Source of the DNA: Chryseobacterium taklimakanense
GTDB lineage: Bacteria; Bacteroidota; Bacteroidia; Flavobacteriales; Weeksellaceae
Length of the DNA stretch: 64,000 nt
NCBI RefSeq assembly: GCF_900187185.1
Contig: NZ_LT906465.1
Coordinates: 2,666,001-2,730,000, forward strand
Direction of reading: 5' to 3'
This document shows positions 27,145 through 35,576 of the stretch, piece after piece. Within the stretch, counting starts at the first letter, position 1. Each line of letters starts with the position of its first letter. A program made the translations under genes and the position numbers. The notes under the pieces were generated by a model. That model was not told the origin of the DNA, ran no database searches, and was given only the letters and a program-made list of their open reading frames with translations.

Positions 27145-30100
27145 ATGATCGAAATATTAAATAATTATTGTAATAAGGAGAGCGGACTTTTGCTCTTCAA
27201 TCCTCCTACAGGCTCAGGCAAAACGCACCATGTGTTAAGTTGGATTTTTAAAAATTATAAAGAATTCTGCAAAGACAACAAGAAAATTTTCTTTGTGACC
27301 AATTTGAAAAAAAATCTTCCCGATCAAAAGCTAAAGGATGAATTCTTCGCGCCAAATAAACAATTGGAGGATTTTGATAAATATGTAACTTTTTTAGATT
27401 CAAACGCAGATTGTCTAGTTAAAAGATTTGAACAAGTAGAACATTCAGTTAATGAGTATTTTAAAAATTTAAAAATATTCTACGCAATCAAAAATAGTGT
27501 TTCGGAAATTAAAAGACATCAATCAAATCCTTCATTACGTACAATTGTTGCAAAATTAAATGAAGAATTGCGCAATGATCTTGAACCTAAATTTAGAAGG
27601 TCAATAGAAAAATATTTAAAGGAAAATTATTCTAATCGGCAAGAGCGAATCAGGGCAATTCAAACCAATAGAGATTTAATGTGGATTGGAGAGTTGTACC
27701 CTGCTGTCTTTTCTTCTAAAAAGAAAATTTTCTTTTTAAGTATTGACAAATTCTATCATAAAAATAGTACACTTGTTGAACCTTCTTATTCATTTTTAGA
27801 AAATGAACTAACTAAAAATGCTATTATTTTTATTGATGAATTTGATGCGACGAAAGAAAATATCCTAAATAATATTATTGAAAAGGGTAAGAAGCAAAGG
27901 ATTGATTTCATGCACCTTTTCACAGAAATATATTGGGCACTATCCAAAAATGTTTTCCCTAAAAAATTCACAATTCATTCTGAAAAACGTATAGAGCAAA
28001 TTAAGAACAAGTATGGTCTTACATTAGAAAATATCCAAAGTATCTTACTTGAAAAAGCCGAGGAAATTGTCGAAAAATATAGTTTGGATTTTAGTTTTAA
28101 GACTATGGATGTTAATGAAGAAAATTCAAATCAAAGAAATTTACTATTTCACGATTTCCAATACCATTCAGTTTATAGGAATGATAAAAAATATATAAAA
28201 TTAAATCCTAATAAGTATGAAAAAATAAATGAAATTACATTTGAGAGCGACAAACCTCAAACAGGTGAGAATATTGTATCACTACTAAATCAAATTAAAG
28301 GATTTGTTAATTACTTTAGTGGTATTATTAAAAGTATTGCCGAGAATTATCAACAATTAGAGGAACAAGAAAGAAGTAATAATCCCAAAAGAAATGAGTT
28401 TACTTTCGATTTAGCACTTAGTACTGTTATTGAAGAGTTTGGGTTGGAAAGTAGGCATAAAAACTATATTATCGACAATATTTTAAGCGCTAGGGAAAAA
28501 ACTCGCAGAAGATTAGACGGTGCCTATGAATTAAATTATGATTTGAGTTTTTATGAGAATGGATTTAGATACTATGATTTTGTAGATGATGATTCGCATC
28601 AGTCCAAGACAAAAACATTCATTTATAATTTTCAAAATACACCTGAAAAATTTATTTTAAAATTAGCAGAAAAAGCGAAAGTGGTTGGTATTTCGGCTAC
28701 TGCTCTTATTGAGACTGTTACGGGCAATTATGATATTCAATATTTCAAAAGACAACTTGGAGAGAAATTTTTCGAATTAACTGAAAACGAAAAGTTCCAT
28801 TTGAAAAATTTATTTGACAACCAAAATAAGCATTACAATAATGTACATATTATTCCCGAATGGGTAAATTTCTTGAGTGGAGGAGAATCAAAAGAAAAAG
28901 CAATTCAGGAATTTGAAAAATTATTTGAAAATAAGGAATTGGCAGAAAGTATTGTGGGAGAACTAATTGCTACAAATCCAAATTCAACAGATTATCATTT
29001 CAATAGATACTTAAAAATAGGTTATTGTTTCAAACAATTTATATCAAAAGAGGATATTTTGGGCTTCTTATGTTTGCTTAACAAGGAACCTAAAAAGAAT
29101 GATAAAGACCTTAATTTGAGAATACTTGAACTTATCTTCGAATATCTAATTGAAGAAACAACGAAAACGCAATCCTTTTTTATTTCGGATGATAACACTT
29201 TTAAAGTTATCGAATCTTATACTATAATTAACAGTAGCGACTTTGACAATAAAAAGCAGTCATTCATCAAGCGGTTGGAAAAAGGCAAAAAAGTATTTAT
29301 TATTTCGATGTATCAAACTATGGGAGCGGGACAAAATTTACAATTTATTTCGCCTAATCCTGAAAATTTGGTTAATGTTCAGGATGAATCGTCCTTTAAT
29401 TGGAATTTTCAAAATGAAACTGACATTAATGCGATATATCTAGATAAACCTACACACATAATCCAACAGATCAATATTAACCTAAATGAAGAAGGATTCA
29501 TCAAATACCTTTTTCAGCTAGAGTTTTTAGCTCAAGCAGGATTAATTTCTGTAAAGCAATTAAACTATCAGGTTACGATTGCATTTAAAAATTTATTAGC
29601 ATCTTTTAGCACCTCGAAAAAACCTGAGAGTCCTAATAACAGCTTTTTATACAAAGATTATAATATCAAACAGCATTTTGTAAAATTCATCATTCAAGCT
29701 ATAGGAAGAATTTGCAGGACAAATTTAAAATCTCCTAATATCTACATTTTTGCAGATAGTGAATTAGACAGTCTGATTTCTGATTATGATGTTGACAACA
29801 ATTTAGTTTTAAATGAGTTTAAAGCTCTTGTCAAATCAGGAAGGCAAAAAATTCAAGATGAAAATAACAAAGATTTGAAATTAAAAAACATTGCAACTGC
29901 AACTAATAAAAAAGTATATAGTAAAATTCGGAAGTTTATATCTAGCGATTGGAAATGGAACGAAAATAGAAAAGTGGAGTGGGAGCATTTAAGAGAAATG
30001 TGCTTGCGATTTCCAACCATTTCCGTAGATGAAATAAGCAAATTTAAACTTAATAGAATTCTAGACTTATATATAGAATTGCCAAGCGAAAACAATAAAT

Positions 30101-30687
30101 ATTTCTTCCAATTAAATGAGAGAGATGAAGTTAATGATTATCACAATGTTGAAATTGATTTTGATAAGAATATTGGAAGGGAAGTTTCTGTTGGAACAAG
30201 TCGTTTGGTCGAACTTTTACAAATAGATGGAGTGAAATCATATTTTAAATCAAAGAATTGGGCGACAGACTTTGCCTTAAACAAATATATGCTTTCTCCC
30301 ATTTTATTCAACAATATTTACAAAGGTGCTTTAGGAGAGCAAGTGGGAAGATTTATCTTCGAAAAACACTTTGAAGTAGAACTAGAAGAATTGGATTTAG
30401 AAAATTATGAACTTTTTGACTTTAAAGTAAAAAACACCAATACTTATATTGACTTTAAGCATTGGAAAGAAAATACAGAAATTAGTTTCGACGAACAAGA
30501 AAATAAAATCCGAGAAAAATTAAAAAAAGTTAAGGGAGAAAGAGTATTTATTATTAATATTTTATCTTCGGAAGACCGAAGTCCTATAAAATCTTCTGAT
30601 GGCAAAATCGTAGAAATTCCTTGTCTTTGGAATATGAGTAGACAGGAATTGGATACTAACTTTCTAAAAGAATTTAAAAGGGTATGA
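27145..30687 (+). CDS. Large helicase with C-terminal nuclease-like domain, unnamed system
   Basis: 1180 residues, no family name I can give with confidence. Superfamily 2 helicase motifs: PPTGSGKT (motif I, about 20-27), IIFIDEFDA (motif II, DEFD 231-234), VVGISATAL (motif III) and IIQAIGRICR (motif VI, about 848-857). Long insertions separate motif I from II and the two RecA halves. At the C-terminus, GALGEQVGRFIFEKHF and then FDFKVKNTNTYIDFKHWKEN give D1092 and D1103-x-K1105, a PD-(D/E)XK nuclease pattern. So one protein may unwind and cut nucleic acid. Its stop overlaps the ATG of the next gene (ATGA). It is separate from Shango by a 148-base gap. Confidence 0.7.
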   Translation: MIEILNNYCNKESGLLLFNPPTGSGKTHHVLSWIFKNYKEFCKDNKKIFFVTNLKKNLPDQKLKDEFFAPNKQLEDFDKYVTFLDSNADCLVKRFEQVEHSVNEYFKNLKIFYAIKNSVSEIKRHQSNPSLRTIVAKLNEELRNDLEPKFRRSIEKYLKENYSNRQERIRAIQTNRDLMWIGELYPAVFSSKKKIFFLSIDKFYHKNSTLVEPSYSFLENELTKNAIIFIDEFDATKENILNNIIEKGKKQRIDFMHLFTEIYWALSKNVFPKKFTIHSEKRIEQIKNKYGLTLENIQSILLEKAEEIVEKYSLDFSFKTMDVNEENSNQRNLLFHDFQYHSVYRNDKKYIKLNPNKYEKINEITFESDKPQTGENIVSLLNQIKGFVNYFSGIIKSIAENYQQLEEQERSNNPKRNEFTFDLALSTVIEEFGLESRHKNYIIDNILSAREKTRRRLDGAYELNYDLSFYENGFRYYDFVDDDSHQSKTKTFIYNFQNTPEKFILKLAEKAKVVGISATALIETVTGNYDIQYFKRQLGEKFFELTENEKFHLKNLFDNQNKHYNNVHIIPEWVNFLSGGESKEKAIQEFEKLFENKELAESIVGELIATNPNSTDYHFNRYLKIGYCFKQFISKEDILGFLCLLNKEPKKNDKDLNLRILELIFEYLIEETTKTQSFFISDDNTFKVIESYTIINSSDFDNKKQSFIKRLEKGKKVFIISMYQTMGAGQNLQFISPNPENLVNVQDESSFNWNFQNETDINAIYLDKPTHIIQQININLNEEGFIKYLFQLEFLAQAGLISVKQLNYQVTIAFKNLLASFSTSKKPESPNNSFLYKDYNIKQHFVKFIIQAIGRICRTNLKSPNIYIFADSELDSLISDYDVDNNLVLNEFKALVKSGRQKIQDENNKDLKLKNIATATNKKVYSKIRKFISSDWKWNENRKVEWEHLREMCLRFPTISVDEISKFKLNRILDLYIELPSENNKYFFQLNERDEVNDYHNVEIDFDKNIGREVSVGTSRLVELLQIDGVKSYFKSKNWATDFALNKYMLSPILFNNIYKGALGEQVGRFIFEKHFEVELEELDLENYELFDFKVKNTNTYIDFKHWKENTEISFDEQENKIREKLKKVKGERVFIINILSSEDRSPIKSSDGKIVEIPCLWNMSRQELDTNFLKEFKRV

Positions 30688-32675
30688 AAATTTGCAAAAT
30701 TAATCGACTTAAGATAAATTTAACTTTAGATAATATTTTTCGAGATTTTATCATTGTAAAGTTTTCCACTTCAGAAAATTACATTAAGTACGGAGCTTTA
30801 ATCTTGGATGAATTAAGCTATGCATTAGAGGCAAAAAGCATTGTTTTCGAAGGAGGGAAATCTTTTTATGCTTTGTTTGAAAAAGAAAAGATTGAAAAGA
30901 TTGATTTATCAAAATCTTTAGAAAAGTTAGAAAGTGGAGAAACACTATTTTATAAGTTATTAAATACAACTGAAATAAGTGAAATAGCTAACCATACTAT
31001 TGCACAACTACTCATAAACTCACTTTCAAACCCCAAGAATAATAAACTCTCTTTTAATAATCTAACAGGAAAATTATATCTTTTTTCACCTAACTTCTTC
31101 AAAATATCAAAGACGAAGGATAGGGAACAGGTTTTTAAAATAGTTGCTTTAGAATTGAATATTGCTTCTGATTTATCATTTCAACTTAATGTAAAGACAT
31201 TTTCAAGCGTACTCCTGAGTAAACACATGGATTTTTCTAAGAAAAAATTCAGCGAATTTCCAAAATATACTTTTGTACATTCCACAGGGACATTAAGGAG
31301 AGTTTTAGCTTCTGACAATAATATTCAAGGAGAAAACCAATTTATTCAAAAACAAACAACTAGGAACGGAGTTTTGGAGAAAAATCTCATTCCATTTTTA
31401 TCGTTCAAAAATTTACAGGAATTTAATGACAGTAAAATAGGATTATTAAATTTAATCATTCAACGCATTGAAGAAAAATTGTTTGATTATTTGTCAATTG
31501 AATTAACTGAACTTCCTGTCGAAAAAACGATTCGCTATAATTCATCGTTTAATATTGCTGGGTTTGACAAAAATATTTATTTGCTTGATTTGATTAAAGA
31601 CGAGGATTCAGGGGATTACATTAATCAAGTTAAAAGTTCGCTAAAAAGGTTACTGCCAAAAGCGAATGTTAAGATTGTGAAAAAGGAAAATAAGAATGGT
31701 TACAATTTAAATTTAATTCACAATAAATCATACTATACTAGATATGGGAAAAAGGATCCTTATAAATCTAGTTTAATTAGCCAACATTTTACATTCGAAG
31801 ATTTCACAATTGATTCAAATGCAACACTCAAAGCATTGATTATAGAATCAATTATTAGAAATGATATTAAGAATAATCAAATCTCAATAACAAATTGGGA
31901 AAAATATGAATTTAAAGAAAAATGGATTTTCGGAGCCAGGTTAAATGAACAGTTTTGTTTTCTTACTATTCATCCAAATGGAAATTTGAAATTTGAGATT
32001 TTTGAACCGAATTTATTCAATCAAACCGAATTTGATATGCTTTGTAAAGCTTTTGAAGAAAATAACAATGTAGAATTTTTAGTAAAAGACGAGAAAGGTA
32101 ACATCAATTTAATAAACAAGACACCATTTTATACAATACCAAATTATGGTCTTTTATTCAAAAAACTTCATAATGAATCCATTCCCTTAAAATTATCAAG
32201 AATTGATGCAATAAAATATTTAAGTGAAATCGTCGAAAATGTTAAAAATGGGGATGAAATAATTGCTAGAATAAACAAGATTGAGCATTGGAGCAAAAAG
32301 TCACTTCTTGATTGTTTTGAAAATAGAACTGATAAAAAGAAATTCGCGGAAAAAATTAAAACTGAAACAGGAGAAATTTTGAAATCGTACTTTCGAGATA
32401 AAACGAGATACGAAATCTTAGATAGCCAATTGGATATTCATATACTTAGAGAAAATGAAAAGCTCTATTATTACGTAGGCATCAAAGGAGAGGGAATTCA
32501 GCAACAGATCTCCCGAGCATCAACGATCAGAGAAATAGAGTCATATGAAGGTTCAGAAATAATTTTTGATAGATTGACATCTTTGATGAACGTTGATTTT
32601 GTGAAAAATGGTGAGTTGACCGTTTTTCCATTTCCAATTAAATATTTGCGTGAGTGGGTAAAGCAAAATTTTTGA
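30684..32675 (+). CDS. Partner protein of the large helicase, unknown fold
   Basis: 663 residues, coupled to the helicase gene by a 4-base ATGA overlap. No signal peptide, membrane helix or zinc cluster. Visible landmarks: NNLTGKLYLFSPNFFKISK near 135-155, ALELNIASDLSFQLNVKTFS near 170-190, DLIKDEDSGDYINQVKSSLK near 300-320, RLNEQFCFLTIHPNGNLKFE near 420-440 and a C-terminal YYVGIKGEGIQQQISRASTI followed by FPFPIKYLREW. The N-, middle and C-terminal layout weakly recalls PIWI/Argonaute-like proteins such as the pPIWI-RE group, which also travel with a helicase and a nuclease, but I cannot see catalytic residues that prove it. It is the last gene before the element's right end. Confidence 0.6.
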   Translation: MKICKINRLKINLTLDNIFRDFIIVKFSTSENYIKYGALILDELSYALEAKSIVFEGGKSFYALFEKEKIEKIDLSKSLEKLESGETLFYKLLNTTEISEIANHTIAQLLINSLSNPKNNKLSFNNLTGKLYLFSPNFFKISKTKDREQVFKIVALELNIASDLSFQLNVKTFSSVLLSKHMDFSKKKFSEFPKYTFVHSTGTLRRVLASDNNIQGENQFIQKQTTRNGVLEKNLIPFLSFKNLQEFNDSKIGLLNLIIQRIEEKLFDYLSIELTELPVEKTIRYNSSFNIAGFDKNIYLLDLIKDEDSGDYINQVKSSLKRLLPKANVKIVKKENKNGYNLNLIHNKSYYTRYGKKDPYKSSLISQHFTFEDFTIDSNATLKALIIESIIRNDIKNNQISITNWEKYEFKEKWIFGARLNEQFCFLTIHPNGNLKFEIFEPNLFNQTEFDMLCKAFEENNNVEFLVKDEKGNINLINKTPFYTIPNYGLLFKKLHNESIPLKLSRIDAIKYLSEIVENVKNGDEIIARINKIEHWSKKSLLDCFENRTDKKKFAEKIKTETGEILKSYFRDKTRYEILDSQLDIHILRENEKLYYYVGIKGEGIQQQISRASTIREIESYEGSEIIFDRLTSLMNVDFVKNGELTVFPFPIKYLREWVKQNF

Positions 32676-32890
32676 ATTTGTTTCATAATAGTGAGCATCT
32701 AATCAAATTGTTAGTCATTTTTTTAAGTAAATACACTATACTTTGATTAATGAAATTCTTTATCATTTTTTTTAGAGTCAAATATTACTACCAAACCCGT
32801 CCAAAAAATAATCAACTTTATTTGCAAATAATCAAAAAAACAATATATTTGCACTATTGAAAAACGACGCTCTTAATAGCGTTTTGACAA

Positions 32891-32910
32891 TGACCTATTC
32901 AGTGACCTGT
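32891..32910 (+). repeat. Direct repeat copy 1, TGACCTATTCAGTGACCTGT
   Basis: First of three copies around the attachment site; this one lies inside the element, 54 bases before the attR core. Identical to the copy at 33193-33212. Placement on both sides of an att core suggests arm-type sites for a tyrosine integrase or its accessory proteins. Confidence 0.7.
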
Positions 32911-32964
32911 CATAACACTATTTCCGCATAACGGTTGTGGATAGGGCTTTTAAGAAATTTAAAA

Positions 32965-32982
32965 GAGTCCCGTCCGGATCGC
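32965..32982. other. attR: attR: duplicated 3' end of tRNA-Asp
   Basis: GAGTCCCGTCCGGATCGC is identical to 33071-33088, which covers the T-loop, 3' acceptor strand and discriminator base of tRNA-Asp plus one base. The base before each copy differs, so the identity is limited to 18 bp. This is the classic scar of site-specific insertion into a tRNA 3' end. It lies 31 bases before an intact tRNA-Asp, consistent with tandem tRNA-Asp genes of which the first was the target. Confidence 0.75.
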
Positions 32983-33013
32983 AGAGATTTACAATTTTAT
33001 CTTCGAAAAAATT

Positions 33014-33087
33014 GATCCGGTAGTTCAGCTGGTTAGAATGCCGCCCTGTCACGGCGGAGGTCGCGGGTTCGAGTCCCGTCCGGATCG
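33014..33087 (+). tRNA. trnD: tRNA-Asp (GTC)
   Basis: Full cloverleaf: acceptor GATCCGG pairs with CCGGATC; D-arm GTTCAGCTGGTTAGAAT; anticodon stem CCGCC/GGCGG around CTGTCAC with anticodon GTC; T-arm GCGGG-TTCGAGT-CCCGT; discriminator G. CCA is not encoded. It marks the junction between the integrated element (left) and the chromosome (right). Confidence 0.96.
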
Positions 33088-33192
33088 CGATTACTTTACC
33101 AAAGTAGCACAAAATGCTGTAAAACATAGGTTTTACGGCATTTTTCGTTTTATGCTGATATCAAAGAGCAACAAATTCGCACATATTTTCAG

Positions 33193-33212
33193 TGACCTAT
33201 TCAGTGACCTGT
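33193..33212 (+). repeat. Direct repeat copy 2, with inverted half-copy
   Basis: Same 20 bases as 32891-32910, about 105 bases after the tRNA. An inverted half-site AATAGGTCACTG follows at about 33226-33236, so a hairpin is possible. A third, shorter copy TGACCTATTCAGTGACA begins at 33322. These lie outside the presumed right end of the element and may be the leftover arm of an earlier insertion at the same tRNA. Confidence 0.65.
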
Positions 33213-33321
33213 TTCAATTTCAAAAATAGGTCACTGGAAAAAATCTAAACGAGCGATTGAAAATTGATTTTGAAATGATTTTTTCAGACCAAATTTTGGA
33301 TTTTTTTTCGAGTGTGTGCAG

Positions 33322-33338
33322 TGACCTATTCAGTGACA
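33322..33338 (+). repeat. Direct repeat copy 3 (partial)
   Basis: TGACCTATTCAGTGACA, matching the first 16 bases of the two copies on either side of the tRNA. The remaining stretch up to the next gene at 33421 shows nothing else. Confidence 0.6.
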
Positions 33339-33420
33339 TCAATATTTTACTCTGCATTAATAATCAGTTATCAAAATTGAGCTAAATTTGAGGGCTAAAA
33401 AACTTTTCGATTCTACCATT

Positions 33421-33852
33421 ATGCAAACTATAGATCACGATTTCAATTTCAGTTTCCCGATACAGATGCGGTGGAATGATGCGGATGCTCTGGGTCATGT
33501 AAACAATGCTATTTATGTTACCTATTTTGAAACTGCAAGAGGTCTGTATATGATGAAAGCCTGTCCACAGTGGGACTGGCTGCAAAATATGTTTTTGATC
33601 GGTAATGTAAGCGTAAATTTTCAGAAGGAAATTTTGCTCACTTCACAGAACGTTCGGGTTCATGTAAGAACCTCCAAAATCGGAACTAAAAGTTTTGTTT
33701 TTGAATATGCAATCACCTCTGACAAAAAAGGGGAAACCGTAATCCATGCCACCGGAAGTACTACACAAATCATGTTCGATATGCAAACCAGAAAAACAGT
33801 CGAAGTTCCGGATTGGGTACGCAAATCATTAACTGAATTTGATAATCTATAA
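33421..33852 (+). CDS. Acyl-CoA thioesterase, hotdog fold (4-hydroxybenzoyl-CoA thioesterase type)
   Basis: 143 residues from the ATG at 33421, preferred over an upstream in-frame TTG at 33388 because the hotdog domain begins at once. RWNDADALGHVNNAIYVTYF contains the catalytic Asp and the HVNN motif of YbgC/FcbC-like thioesterases, which hydrolyse acyl-CoA. It is followed 21 bases on by a second hotdog protein on the same strand, so the two likely form an operon. First chromosomal gene to the right of the integrated element. Confidence 0.85.
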   Translation: MQTIDHDFNFSFPIQMRWNDADALGHVNNAIYVTYFETARGLYMMKACPQWDWLQNMFLIGNVSVNFQKEILLTSQNVRVHVRTSKIGTKSFVFEYAITSDKKGETVIHATGSTTQIMFDMQTRKTVEVPDWVRKSLTEFDNL

Positions 33853-33873
33853 AAGGATTTTAAAAAATTTAGA

Positions 33874-34266
33874 ATGTATTTGATTCACTCAAAAATAATT
33901 GAAGTTGAAGAAGAGCATCTGGACGAGTTCAATCATGTGAATAACGTTCAATATGTGCAGTGGGTGGAAGAAATTGCTAAGGAGCATTGGGAACTCGTTA
34001 AAGCTGATACGCCTTATCCCAACGATTACTGGGTGATGGCGGATCATCATATCCAATACAGAAAGCAGGTTTACAAAGGTGATGACCTGAAAATATTAAC
34101 CTATCCACAAAATCCGGAAGGTATTCGCCAGCCTAGAAAGGTTGAATTTTACAGAGGTGATGAACTGGTAGCAGATTCCCGGACTCTTTGGGTGCTTATT
34201 GATAATGAATCAAATAAAATTAAGCGTATTGCGGAAAACTGGCTTGAAACTTTGAAGAAAGGCTGA
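33874..34266 (+). CDS. Acyl-CoA thioesterase, hotdog fold
   Basis: 130 residues with EHLDEFNHVNNVQYVQWVEE, the Asp-x5-9-HVNN pattern of the YbgC-like family (here the Asp is in HLDEFNHVN). Single hotdog domain of normal length. It differs clearly from the neighbour upstream, so it is not a recent duplicate. Substrate not deducible. Confidence 0.82.
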   Translation: MYLIHSKIIEVEEEHLDEFNHVNNVQYVQWVEEIAKEHWELVKADTPYPNDYWVMADHHIQYRKQVYKGDDLKILTYPQNPEGIRQPRKVEFYRGDELVADSRTLWVLIDNESNKIKRIAENWLETLKKG

Positions 34267-34300
34267 TGTGAAAGATTTTTGAATTACTTTTCTTATCCAA

Positions 34301-35506
34301 TTAAGTAAGCTCTATCAAAGTAATTTCCGGTAAAACGCCAACCCTTCCCGGATAACCTATAACTCCGAAACCACGGTTTACATACAGATATTTGCCCCCG
34401 CTTTCATACAGATCGGCCCATTTTTTATAACGGTACTGCACCGGTGACCACTTGATGTTCTTTAAATCCAGACCAAACTGCATCCCGTGTGTGTGTCCGG
34501 AAAGCGTAAGAGAAATGTCCGATGGATGTTCTTTTACAATTTCATCAAAATGGGTAGGATCGTGGCTCATTAGGATTTTTGCGGCATTTTGCGGAATTCC
34601 TCTCGTGGCTTTATCCAAGTCTCCATATTGCGGAAATGGTTTCAGTCCCCAGTTCTCAACACCGATGATGTAAAGTTTCTCACCATTTTTGTCGATGATT
34701 CGGTGCTCATTGAGAAGCATTTCAAATCCGGCTTCTTTCTGAAGTTTTATTAAATTCGGAATATTCTGTGCCTGTTCCTGTTTCGAATTCCATTGGATGT
34801 AAAGACCGTAATCGTGATTTCCCAGAACTGAGAACTTACCGTCTTTTGCGTTAATTGAAGCGAAAAGATTTTTCACACTGTTAAACTCTTCCGCAAGATT
34901 GTTGACCATGTCCCCGGTAAAAAGCACAAGATCTGGTTTCTGCTCATTAATCATGTTAAAAGCATGCTGTAATTTTTGCGGATGGAAAAAACTTCCCGCG
35001 TGCATGTCGGAAATCTGGATGATTTTATAACCTTTAAAACTTTCAGGCAGATTTTTAATCTTCACCTTAACCTTTCTTACCCGATGGCGGTATTTTCCGA
35101 AGGCAACACCATCCAGAAAAAGTGAAGTGAACACGCCTGCAATTGCGAGCCCGGCCAGGCTAAGGAATTTCCTTCGCTCCGGAAAATGGGTTTCTTTATT
35201 GGTAAAGTAACTGAATCCGAACTGCAAAAGCCGGAAAATGTCATCAATGAGAAGAAAAAATACTATAAAAAGTTTCGGCAAAAGCACAGCCAGAACTACG
35301 GTTGCAGATACCTGAACGCGATGATGGTCCCGGTCGCTTCGGTTGATAAATAGCAGGTTATAAACCAGAAAAATATAAACCAGCGCATTGATGGCGATGT
35401 ACGCAATTCTGCCATACGGATTGCTGACAACGGTTTTTAATGCCTGATAAATGTAAAATTCAAGCAGAAAAAGTATTCCGGTGAAGATTAGAAAAAATTG
35501 TTTCAT
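34301..35506 (-). CDS. Membrane metallophosphoesterase (calcineurin-like)
   Basis: 401 residues. About four hydrophobic segments occupy residues 1-130, followed by a soluble phosphoesterase domain with all the metal-binding motifs: IISQISDMHAGSFF-like QISDMHAG near 167, FTGDMVNN near 200, VLGNHDYG near 230 and LSGHTHGMQFG near 345. Related to YaeI/LpxG-like metallophosphoesterases; the N-terminal anchor places the domain at the membrane. Convergent with the thioesterase gene; about 34 bases separate them. Confidence 0.85.
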   Translation of the reverse strand: MKQFFLIFTGILFLLEFYIYQALKTVVSNPYGRIAYIAINALVYIFLVYNLLFINRSDRDHHRVQVSATVVLAVLLPKLFIVFFLLIDDIFRLLQFGFSYFTNKETHFPERRKFLSLAGLAIAGVFTSLFLDGVAFGKYRHRVRKVKVKIKNLPESFKGYKIIQISDMHAGSFFHPQKLQHAFNMINEQKPDLVLFTGDMVNNLAEEFNSVKNLFASINAKDGKFSVLGNHDYGLYIQWNSKQEQAQNIPNLIKLQKEAGFEMLLNEHRIIDKNGEKLYIIGVENWGLKPFPQYGDLDKATRGIPQNAAKILMSHDPTHFDEIVKEHPSDISLTLSGHTHGMQFGLDLKNIKWSPVQYRYKKWADLYESGGKYLYVNRGFGVIGYPGRVGVLPEITLIELT

Positions 35507-35576
35507 CTGGAAAAAGAAAGCACAATCTTCTAATTAATTGTGCTTTATAATCGTATCTCTTTATAATTTATACCAG

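Noticed and set aside
27145-32675. DISARM (drmA/drmB) system
   Set aside because: The second protein lacks the DUF1998 cysteine cluster and there is no phospholipase D-type or methylase gene nearby.
32965-32982. Truncated second tRNA gene as such
   Set aside because: Only the T-loop and acceptor 3' part is kept; it cannot form a tRNA and is best read as an attachment site.
33038-33229. 63-codon plus-strand open frame across the tRNA
   Set aside because: It overlaps tRNA-Asp and the repeats; the product is the translated repeat (FSDLFSDLF).
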